Shown: positions 13,801 through 19,027 of the stretch, one piece after another | How the letters are laid out: each line of letters starts with the position of its first letter | Position numbering within the stretch: position 1 is the first letter of the stretch | Assembly (NCBI GenBank): GCA_964543965.1 | Contig: CAZJAX010000020.1 | Span: 1-22,226 of the forward strand | Source of the DNA: CAMDWQ01 sp964543965 | GTDB lineage: Bacteria; Omnitrophota; Gorgyraeia; 2-02-FULL-51-18 | DNA length: 22,226 bases | Direction of reading: 5' to 3' | The notes under the pieces: generated by a model | Databases searched by the model: none | Told to the model about the DNA's origin: nothing | What the model saw: the letters and a program-made list of their open reading frames with translations, nothing else | Program-made: the position numbers and the translations under genes

Positions 13801-16668
13801 TCGCTGAGAACACGTCAGCTCCTTTTGACGAGAGACGCTGAGAACGATCTCGTCCGATCGGGAGACGATATTGAGATCTTTTCGGAGGAAAGGATCAGGG
13901 AATTTGTCGAGAACGGGATCAATAAAACGATAGAGCGCCTGCGGCGCAAGAGGTCCTCCGGCGCCAGACTGGCTTTCGATCTGGATTCTGAGCTGAAACG
14001 GCTTGGCGACAGGGATGCCGACACGCGTAAAACCGCCGCGGACGGCATGGCGCAGCAGGATCTTTCACCGGAAGAATTCGATCGGCTGATCGGCAATCTC
14101 GGAAAACCCGCGATGCCGGACGACTCAAGCGGACTCGACCCTGTCTTGGCGCGAAAAAATGCGCGCATCGCCACGATCTATGCCGTCCATCAGGTATTTT
14201 TGCAGAGACCTTTCAATGATCCTCTCAGACTAAGACTGCGCGACCGCCTCGAGCGTGAAGCCGCGGCTTCCGGATCGGATGTCGTGACGGCCGATCTCGG
14301 GCACTCGGAGGATTATTCTGTATTTCAGAATCTCCGCGTGGCGGCCAATGCGCTGGCAGAAAGGCATGCGCCGCAATGGCTGCTTTCTTCTCTGCAGATG
14401 CTTTCTCCGGTCGACGATACGCCGCTGTCGGCGCGTATCTATGCGCCGCTCGTGGGGTCATTTCTAAAGCCGGGCGCGCTCGACGGCGCGCGCCTCTCCA
14501 GAACCGCCGACTGGGACGAGGGTTACGCCGAAGCGATGAAAGACCGCGGGAAAGAACAAGGCTTTTTGAAAACGCGGTTCGATGAAGCCCAAAAGCAATA
14601 CGCTCTCACCACGTTTGTTGAAAGCGCGTTGCGTCAATTCTGGGAAGGTAAGAGGGACGGTTATGCGGCGCTCTTAAAGGATCTGGAAAGAAATGAAGCG
14701 GCCGGCGCACGCCTTTCGATGGATTCTGACGCAAGAGCCGAGGAGTCGCGCGCGAAAATATGGAAGCAGATCACCTCGTCGCCGATCGAGACGAAGCCCG
14801 CGAACCGCGAGGCGGCGGTCAAGGCCGTCGAAGCGTTCAAGGCTTACGTTGACGCTTCCGGCATCGATTTCAATCAGAAGAACTGGGCGGCGCTGGATTA
14901 TGAGGCAGCGCGCCGGGCTTCCGTGACTCTGCCGGAAGGCAACCTGGTCGAGATCACCTTCATTCCTTATATACCCGATGCCAAGCGGCCGATCCAGGAC
15001 GGAATGGCGGTCATCGAGCTTGCCGGCGACCTTGTCGGGCACGCGTTCTATAATTACGATCAGCCTGCCGTCGAAACGCGGACTTCGGACTCCGTCCGCC
15101 CGTCCGCAGTCCGCGAAAGAAGGGGCACGGTCTATCCCGCTTTCGGTATTCATCCGGATCACCAAGGTAAGGTGTCGAGCGGCCGTATCTATGAGATCTA
15201 CCTGAAAACCCTGGACGCTCTTTTCTCTCCCGAATTTTTCAAGGTCGACATCACTCAAGTCATCAACAGCCAGCCCGGAGACAACGAGGAGCGGACGATC
15301 TTTTATCTCAAGCGGGGTTACCGCCCGCCGAACTTCGTTTATTCCAATCTTTTCGGTTTTGCCGACGAGATGTATTTGAAGCTGCAGGCGGGGGAGCGCC
15401 TAGAGCGCGGCGCTTTAAGAAAACTGGTCGATATCATGTATAGCCGCGGTTATCCCGGGGCGTTTTGGAGCTCGCCCTGGCTCGGGGAAGAGGAGGCGGA
15501 CGGGGCGCGGCTGGCCGGATCGGCGGCGGATACCCAGAGTTCGGCTGCATCGAAAACCCTGAAGCAGGATGGCGATGCATTGTCGGTTGCTTTCGGCAAG
15601 CCGGCCGGGCGGAAGCTTTCCTCGGCCGGCGCAGTGTCGGGATCCCTCGGCAACCGTCAGCGTCTACTGGCTTTGTCCGCGCAAGATACGGAAGACCTCT
15701 ATTTCGGCTTCAGAGAAGGCGGCCGGGAGGCTTGGACGGGTCTGGTATTTGAAAATGCGGCCGGCGGAGAAAAAGACGCGGTTTTCTATTTTTGGGATCG
15801 AGAGGAGGGCGCGCGTCATGAATTCGGCCGTATCCGCCTGACCGCCAGGGATATCGAAAGAGGCCGCGCGCTTCTCAAACGCCGAGCGTCCTTGCGCGAT
15901 GCCCGCCTTCAAGCGCAGACTATCCTTAAGTCGCAGGCCCTTCAATTTATCAAAGAGGACGGCCAGGATGAGCTGGCTGCAAGGCGGTTGGCCGACGGGC
16001 TGCGCAAGGGCGGCGTCGCTGTTGCTTCACGGCCCGTGGTGTATCTTGTCGACGCGGCGTCGATGCACGATGACACGGCGCTGCAATTTTCTTCAATGAT
16101 CGCTCAGCGCAAAAAGGGCAACCCGTCTTATGCCAACACCTATTTTATTTTTCTCGGCAGCCCTGTTTTGCCCGGCCTCGTTTCAGACGATCTTTCGTCG
16201 GTACTCAACCCCGAATCGATGAAGCTGGCATACTACGGCAGCCCTGCTGGGATCACGGCCGGTCAACTGGAGGCGGCCGCTAAGCCCATCGCGGAACGTT
16301 TTAAGCTTGAGGACCGAAGGATAGGGTTCGTACCTATCGAGCCGGTCTCTGATCTCGGGCCGGGCGATGCGCCGCATTACCGAGTGGCCGGCATCGTGCT
16401 GACTCATGCGCTTCTGCAGAGAATAGAGCTTCGTCCGGAAAACATCGGAGTGCTGCGCGGCGGCTTCAAAACACAGCTTGAAAACGCGCTTGGCAGAGAC
16501 ATCGCCGAAGATCTTTTCACGATTTCTGCCCTCCGTGCCCTGCAGGAGTTCGACGAATCCCATGGATCCGCGGTTTATATCGCCTTCGCGGCGCGCGCCA
16601 AGAAGGTGGATTTCGAGCTCATTGCCGAATATGCCGCGCTCAAGCGGCAGCTGGATATCGCCGCATAG
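7819..16668 (+). CDS. Giant (2949-residue) exported mosaic protein of unknown function
   Basis: Function not recognised. A signal peptide is clear: K5/K10, hydrophobic I-A-S-L-L-L-F-A-S-A-S-A, likely cleavage after A-W-A (about residue 29). I see no later membrane helix, so it should be soluble outside the cytoplasm. Modules, by motif only: (1) residues 67-490, Tiki/ChaN/TraB-like, with I-H-I-Q-D-A-H (70-76), V-E-G-G (103-106) and G-G-Y-H (459-462); (2) 710-870, F-L-A-R-D (712-716) and L-I-D-L-A-A-T-G-K-T (856-865), phosphoribosyltransferase- or HAD-like, weak; (3) 1255-1475, YdcF/DUF218-like, with S-G-G (1289-1291) and S-T-Y-Q-N (1358-1362); (4) 1690-1960, possibly kinase-like; (5) 2320-2505, GNAT-like, with H-P-D-H-Q-G-K (2445-2451) and F-Y-L-K-R-G-Y; (6) 2570-2949, unknown. 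It has one cysteine (C393). Motif G/A-A-R-L-A/S recurs, mostly between modules. ATG 7819 is the only possible first start after an in-frame stop. The frame is unbroken, so this is one gene. Confidence 0.9.
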   Translation: MTDLKAASLKTIASLLLFASASAEVPAWALDAAPAASPQARILADPSLFEAPLDHSRLKEVHRGRGRLVIHIQDAHSNFSGQENLARTLDEIMNRYKVRLVMVEGGSRDDTLTPVKKIASQEIWKKVARSFLIDAKISGEEYLNLTSSHPMKINGIEDPALYRKSVRAYADLADAREKALDYLKRVRVSVEKIKNRLYPQELLDYENSKNSPEEEHARVLGLIAKYPLETASFPNLRRLADLKNAEARIDFVRANLEQAALFSELSRKGARVSEPAAQARAGKGRDASSFGHFQNILTAAEDKNISLNRFPELLRYRDYLKGFSEVDIDAVIDEMEKAEDRIYAVRLGADDARLLRAIDRYLALLSTAHSIQMTTKDFSFFKANESDYGTGACLAWINRKLTELGYSGELVPASDVLDEGKDALEAFYRSVSERDFAFVKNAEKVMVEENEKVAVLITGGYHTPHLKELFQKKGWAYAVLAPVVTGETNQKKYEEVLLEGVRGMDVSAAAKAPKRTEGVRPEAVREAPRLVDLATAAARLAGTNEEYVSRVLSEAIPSVDDAPALPDAVLRQQQAPVYADAIAAKIGKFIQSELTNRDVSRVVWALDKNEIPRDGNGNPVPFGDEDMLAVLRKTDEQLRSAGFGEDREGSMASSAYSPIGLFEALLSSGEGAEYARRNHYARWRVQNLRRLIADLPALFEAADIQGHELPIFLARDAMTGGEYLRYQSLIDGEPRPFGGAYHPGMNMDAIVSDFVPDPGLLRVQEATKQAAEEAKALAIQKYQVMTREQGRKRIPSKVHDPFYDEFHPDLYELTAYYYRRAIEKRWTRDADLLNEARLLYEQIKPEIGPDNKNVVLIDLAATGKTLLYVKSVIEHFSQENNDPVRVRVFVGWSHDKKLFIPEVRMYANELKARDVRFTEHGKPFRDQEWAFRRVSQNKQTGETVFGFTPNNRRSHILIQAYRSMMLYNAALERSRAAASSAAARLASAIRPLSAQAVDWEWAGTLGKILKPADFPFALTASDMAAILPPIPIRKISVKHVLNGDRSVSVLVRLEPDEAPFFDIDLTVRPSALDSGLYILELNKSKYDEQAIRKRLVAADVPDSQAFLISRKEAWFGDRLFPWVVRSKALGGIAVPKMLSESSKDFFRGLGFYQDAGIETMIYGRAQDPPRFLIHKEKIQAQIYRNRKGALDRLKDERGTVMAGARLAVDLLKLDLPRSSPEFRSLIQAAANIFRDLGKPFATGGMLTNGVPDASKANIRLVLGSQDLKLFQTLAEQFRDSESEAPIIISGGRGRGTPGLEAMLKTVLPQLPDSKNLEEALKVENISEAELIAALFKDMGVGAGAIRSISTTLEKKSKSTYQNLEFVLNLLKAQPQIVPNSEKPRIVIYVTEAQTARTVGAMIFRLQKEGLDWDFMVTPAYQLDLVSMADPALLDFLYKVLGLPEKFAEEFEFTDSDYAASNRDKDEASRIVRDSRDNGSYPQNAVATDKDPNHPGGRYSFKGGTIAYDHGPAEIKQVRDTLFLALLKKAGARLADYSSVPEAQGRPDPEPRIRRALADGDLDLWKKELRLSRASELDHFIFRTTLDRIVLDEPRLLTTVRELDRRLLESEEADYWNPAVNALELSYVRGNSPVPVGVGYAGEGAGRVFFHYSMMGYSQKFTIDTESSFAPEEVNRALLRILSGRQSPRFLTDTLKLVAGRTVSRKQIDGPITVSKIQEGRYQAVYLVLVRLRDAEKTLLPFILMFSKKGGEKSWVVEKEYRNLRDRQGDPNLIQVLLGGRADVASGTGTPSSEKAFFYSSRFNDHHGEVILRMDNGLPMQLHLNSSLMTRALNFEEGRAREVLAGMIGTFISFYDERLGVMPDRFMIAAGDINVDERSVRELAGEYPRDQRISQPRFKMIAWRGNRTGVGSRDFLRYLFEMDYLSRHLSGFSVRELSTGALVYEMEDHLIPNWVTDAVLVGLAEGLVKRHGPITGLIKARAWLNRYVRDMRSDPSLRTRQLLLTRDAENDLVRSGDDIEIFSEERIREFVENGINKTIERLRRKRSSGARLAFDLDSELKRLGDRDADTRKTAADGMAQQDLSPEEFDRLIGNLGKPAMPDDSSGLDPVLARKNARIATIYAVHQVFLQRPFNDPLRLRLRDRLEREAAASGSDVVTADLGHSEDYSVFQNLRVAANALAERHAPQWLLSSLQMLSPVDDTPLSARIYAPLVGSFLKPGALDGARLSRTADWDEGYAEAMKDRGKEQGFLKTRFDEAQKQYALTTFVESALRQFWEGKRDGYAALLKDLERNEAAGARLSMDSDARAEESRAKIWKQITSSPIETKPANREAAVKAVEAFKAYVDASGIDFNQKNWAALDYEAARRASVTLPEGNLVEITFIPYIPDAKRPIQDGMAVIELAGDLVGHAFYNYDQPAVETRTSDSVRPSAVRERRGTVYPAFGIHPDHQGKVSSGRIYEIYLKTLDALFSPEFFKVDITQVINSQPGDNEERTIFYLKRGYRPPNFVYSNLFGFADEMYLKLQAGERLERGALRKLVDIMYSRGYPGAFWSSPWLGEEEADGARLAGSAADTQSSAASKTLKQDGDALSVAFGKPAGRKLSSAGAVSGSLGNRQRLLALSAQDTEDLYFGFREGGREAWTGLVFENAAGGEKDAVFYFWDREEGARHEFGRIRLTARDIERGRALLKRRASLRDARLQAQTILKSQALQFIKEDGQDELAARRLADGLRKGGVAVASRPVVYLVDAASMHDDTALQFSSMIAQRKKGNPSYANTYFIFLGSPVLPGLVSDDLSSVLNPESMKLAYYGSPAGITAGQLEAAAKPIAERFKLEDRRIGFVPIEPVSDLGPGDAPHYRVAGIVLTHALLQRIELRPENIGVLRGGFKTQLENALGRDIAEDLFTISALRALQEFDESHGSAVYIAFAARAKKVDFELIAEYAALKRQLDIAA
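8623..15516 (+). repeat. Recurring G/A-A-R-L-A/S linker motif in the giant protein
   Basis: Copies start at residues 269 (GARVS), 537 (AARLAG), 982 (AARLAS), 1203 (GARLAV), 1530 (GARLAD), 2048 (GARLAF), 2223 (GARLSR), 2296 (GARLSM) and 2562 (GARLAG). The codons differ: Arg is AGG, AGA, CGC or CGG and Leu is CTG, TTG, CTT or CTC. The similarity is therefore held at protein level and is not a DNA repeat. All but the first copy fall between the recognisable modules, in Ala/Ser/Asp-rich linkers. A hinge, a protease site or a sorting tag would each fit; which one is unknown. Confidence 0.7.
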
Positions 16669-16698
16669 CTTTCGCGAAAATCCGCCGCTACAGGTTAT

Positions 16699-16727
16699 TT
16701 GACACCCCCTACGCAAAGCCATATAAT
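16699..16727 (+). promoter_or_regulatory. Perfect-consensus sigma70 promoter for the plus-strand nuo operon
   Basis: TTGACA (16699-16704), a 17-base spacer, then TATAAT (16722-16727): both hexamers and the spacing match the consensus exactly. The expected start of transcription is 16733-16735, and the nuoA ATG begins at 16737. The mRNA would have at most about four bases before the start codon, so it would be leaderless or nearly so. Read-through from the giant gene, which ends only 31 bases upstream of the -35, is also possible because I see no convincing terminator in between. Confidence 0.85.
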
Positions 16728-16736
16728 CATTGGCCT

Positions 16737-17105
16737 ATGGAACAAACCAGCGAATATCTCGGTCTTTTAGTCACGTTTTTACTGGCCTGCGTCATTGCCG
16801 GCCTCATCCTTTTTTTGAACGCCCTCTTGGGACCGAAAAACAAAGGCTCGCTGGTCAAATCCGAGCCCTTCGAGTGCGGTCTTCCGCCGGCTTCTGCGGC
16901 CACGGGGCATTTTTCGGTGAAATTTTATCTGATCGCGATGTTTTTCATTCTCTTCGACGTGGAGATCGTTTGGTTTTTCCCGTGGGCTCTGATCCTGCGC
17001 GAGCTTAAATGGCCCGGCATTGCCGAGATGTTCGCCTTCGTGTTCGTCCTTGTCCTGGGATTTGTGTACGCTTGGAAAAAAGGAGCTTTGGAATGGGAGC
17101 GGTGA
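16737..17105 (+). CDS. nuoA: NADH-quinone oxidoreductase subunit A, second set
   Basis: Second NuoA in the window, 122 residues with three membrane helices. The loop after helix 1 reads S-E-P-F-E-C-G, with the Cys seen in many NuoA/ND3 proteins, and helix 2 has F-I-L-F-D-V-E-I-V-W-F-F-P-W. The C-terminal F-V-Y-A-W-K-K-G-A-L-E-W is typical. It is clearly different from the first NuoA (7205-7570), so it is a separate lineage and not a fresh copy. The start codon has no ribosome-binding site; the promoter lies so close that translation should begin on a leaderless message. It overlaps nuoB by 13 bases. Confidence 0.96.
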   Translation: MEQTSEYLGLLVTFLLACVIAGLILFLNALLGPKNKGSLVKSEPFECGLPPASAATGHFSVKFYLIAMFFILFDVEIVWFFPWALILRELKWPGIAEMFAFVFVLVLGFVYAWKKGALEWER

Positions 17106-17587
17106 TCGAAGAAAAGGGTCTTCCAAGCGTCGACAAGTTTAATTTCATGACCACCACGCTGAATGACGCCATCGGCTGGGCGCGTAAATTCTCGATCTTT
17201 CAGTATCCTTTCGTCACGGCGTGCTGCGGCATGGAGTACATGTCGACGGCCTGCTCTCATTACGACGTCGACCGCTTCGGAGCCGGATTTCCCCGGTTTT
17301 CTCCTCGCCAGTCGGACGTACTTTTCGTCGTCGGCACGATCAGCCACAAGATGGCGCCAATCTTAAAAAGAGTTTACGATCAGATGTGCGAACCCAAGTG
17401 GGTCGTCGCGTTTGGGGTTTGTACTTGTACCGGCGGATTTTATGACAATTACGCGACGGTGATGGGTATCGACACGATCATCCCTGTGGATGTCTATATC
17501 CCGGGCTGCCCGCCCCGCCCCGAAAACGTGCTGGACGGGCTCATGAAGCTTCAGGACAAGATCCAGAAGCAGAAGCAGGAATTTTAA
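17093..17587 (+). CDS. nuoB: NADH-quinone oxidoreductase subunit B, second set
   Basis: Holder of cluster N2 for the second complex, 164 residues, the normal compact size and without the tail of the first NuoB. I chose the ATG at 17093 because AGGAG stands at 17081-17085, seven bases upstream; the frame is open further upstream but those residues are not family-like. Ligands are C44-C45 in V-T-A-C-C-G-M-E-Y-M, C110 in F-G-V-C-T-C-T-G-G and C139 in I-P-G-C-P-P-R-P-E-N. R-F-G-A-G-F-P-R-F-S-P-R-Q-S-D-V is typical. It overlaps the nuoA stop by 13 bases, and its own stop overlaps the nuoC start as TAATG. Confidence 0.97.
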   Translation: MGAVIEEKGLPSVDKFNFMTTTLNDAIGWARKFSIFQYPFVTACCGMEYMSTACSHYDVDRFGAGFPRFSPRQSDVLFVVGTISHKMAPILKRVYDQMCEPKWVVAFGVCTCTGGFYDNYATVMGIDTIIPVDVYIPGCPPRPENVLDGLMKLQDKIQKQKQEF

Positions 17588-18072
17588 TGGAACCCTTAGC
17601 CGAGCAGATACGGCAGAAATTCCCCAACCTCGTCACCGAGGCTTTCGCCGACCGCGCGGGAGAGACTGTGCGCGCAAAAAAAGAGGGGATCCGAGACCTC
17701 TTGTCCGGACTCAAAAATGACCCGGAGCTCGACTTCGGCATGCTGATCGATCTTTTTGCTGTCGACTACCTCCACTGGGAGGAAAAAGAGGTGCGCTTCG
17801 AGGTCGTTTACAACCTTTTTTCTCTTTCGAAGAACCGCCGCCTTTTTGTGAAAGTGCAGATCCCTGAACTCGACCCCGAGATCGATTCCGCCGTATCTGT
17901 TTGGCCTGCGGCCGACTGGTATGAGCGCGAAGTGTGGGACATGATGGGCATCGTATTCAAGGGGCATCCGAATTTAAAAAGAATCCTGATGTATGAATCG
18001 TTTCAGGGGCATCCCCTGAGAAAGGACTATCCATATAACCGGCGCCAGCCCATCGTTGGCCCGGTTAATTGA
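17587..18072 (+). CDS. nuoC: NADH-quinone oxidoreductase subunit C, second set (unfused)
   Basis: 30 kDa peripheral-arm subunit, 161 residues, here a separate gene in contrast to the fused nuoCD of the other operon. The signature A-D-W-Y-E-R-E-V-W-D-M-M-G-I-V-F-K-G-H-P is followed by N-L-K-R-I-L-M and by H-P-L-R-K-D-Y-P, the conserved end of the family. In most bacteria nuoD follows directly; here a TPR gene intervenes. The ATG overlaps the nuoB stop by one base (TAATG). Confidence 0.96.
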   Translation: MEPLAEQIRQKFPNLVTEAFADRAGETVRAKKEGIRDLLSGLKNDPELDFGMLIDLFAVDYLHWEEKEVRFEVVYNLFSLSKNRRLFVKVQIPELDPEIDSAVSVWPAADWYEREVWDMMGIVFKGHPNLKRILMYESFQGHPLRKDYPYNRRQPIVGPVN

Positions 18073-18077
18073 CTCGG

Positions 18078-18980
18078 ATGATAAAAACGCCAGCCCGCGA
18101 TAACGGCAGGATACGGCATCTAGGCCTCGCGGGATTAGTCTTGTGTCTTACGATAAGCTCTTTTAAAACATGTTTTGCGGCTGAAAGTGAGGGACGTGCA
18201 GGCGAGCCGGCCAAAACCGCAGCTTATTTTATCGACGCGGGGATTGCCAGCGGACGCCGCGGGAACTGGGACGGCGCGATAGAGAATCTGAAAAAAGCGG
18301 CCGAGATCAGTCCGCGCCGCTCCGAGATCTATGTCGACCTTTCCATCGCTTACGCGGAAAAGAAAAGTTTTGAAGATTCGGTGGTTTATGCGAAGAAAGC
18401 GATACAGGTCGACCCGAAAAGCTCGGGCGGATACGTCGCGTTGGGTTATGCGTATCAAGGCCACGGTGACGACGCAGAAGCGATAACAGCTTTCAAGCAG
18501 GGGGTGCTGGCGGATCCGTCGAACGGTGACGCAGCGCTGGCGCTCGGTAATCTTTACACTCAGAAGCGTCAGCTGGACAACGCGATCGCGGCGTACGAAA
18601 GCGCGATCAAGGCCAACCCGAAAGAAGTGTTCGCCTACTGCAACCTCGCATATATTTATGAGACGAGGCTGGAGCATGCGAAGGCCAAGGAATATTTGCA
18701 GAGCGCCGCAAAAATCGATCCCCAGGATCCTATCGTGTGGTATGATTTGGGGGAAATTTACGGCAAGGAAGGCAATTACAACAAGTCTCTTGAGTATTAC
18801 GAGAAAAGTTACTCGCTAGACCCCAAGTTTTACAAGGCATGTATGAGCCTTGCGATGATGTACGAGAAAAAGAGAAATCTGGAAAAATCGGCCGAGTATT
18901 ACGTGAAGTCTTTGTCGCTGACGGACGACCCGAAGCTCAAGGACGCGATCATGAGGCAGATTTCGAAGGCCAACGAATAA
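18078..18980 (+). CDS. Exported tetratricopeptide (TPR) repeat protein inserted between nuoC and nuoD
   Basis: A protein of about 300 residues. After a charged start (R-I-R-H) comes a hydrophobic stretch (L-G-L-A-G-L-V-L-C-L-T-I), then C-F-A-A-E-S, a plausible signal peptidase site. From base 18219 there are seven consecutive 34-residue TPR units, with the usual small residues (L-G-x-x-Y, A-x-x-x-Y/F, A-x-x-x-x-P), up to about 18932, then a short basic tail. TPR solenoids bind other proteins; no catalytic residues are seen. Its place inside a complex I operon suggests a role in assembly or anchoring, but complex I peripheral subunits are cytoplasmic while this protein appears exported. A TTG at 18069 overlapping the nuoC stop (TTGA) is an alternative start, three codons longer. 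Confidence 0.85.
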   Translation: MIKTPARDNGRIRHLGLAGLVLCLTISSFKTCFAAESEGRAGEPAKTAAYFIDAGIASGRRGNWDGAIENLKKAAEISPRRSEIYVDLSIAYAEKKSFEDSVVYAKKAIQVDPKSSGGYVALGYAYQGHGDDAEAITAFKQGVLADPSNGDAALALGNLYTQKRQLDNAIAAYESAIKANPKEVFAYCNLAYIYETRLEHAKAKEYLQSAAKIDPQDPIVWYDLGEIYGKEGNYNKSLEYYEKSYSLDPKFYKACMSLAMMYEKKRNLEKSAEYYVKSLSLTDDPKLKDAIMRQISKANE

Positions 18981-18981
18981 T

Positions 18982-19000
18982 TTTGAAACGTAATTTCAAA
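18982..19000 (+). other. AT-rich hairpin between the TPR gene and nuoD
   Basis: TTTGAAA-CGTAA-TTTCAAA gives a perfect 7-base stem with a 5-base loop two bases after the TPR stop codon. The stem has one G-C pair and no U run follows, so it is a poor terminator. It may be an intercistronic mRNA structure or chance. Confidence 0.35.
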
Positions 19001-19027
19001 TAACTTCAGGTTAGAAAGAGTTTTGAA

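Noticed and set aside
8623..15516. DNA-level repeats behind the G-A-R-L-A copies
   Set aside because: Codons and flanking bases differ at each copy, so this is not a tandem or dispersed nucleotide repeat.
16669..16698. Terminator after the giant gene
   Set aside because: TTTCGCGAAA is a 10-base palindrome just after the stop, but it leaves no room for a loop and has no U run, so it does not look like an intrinsic terminator.
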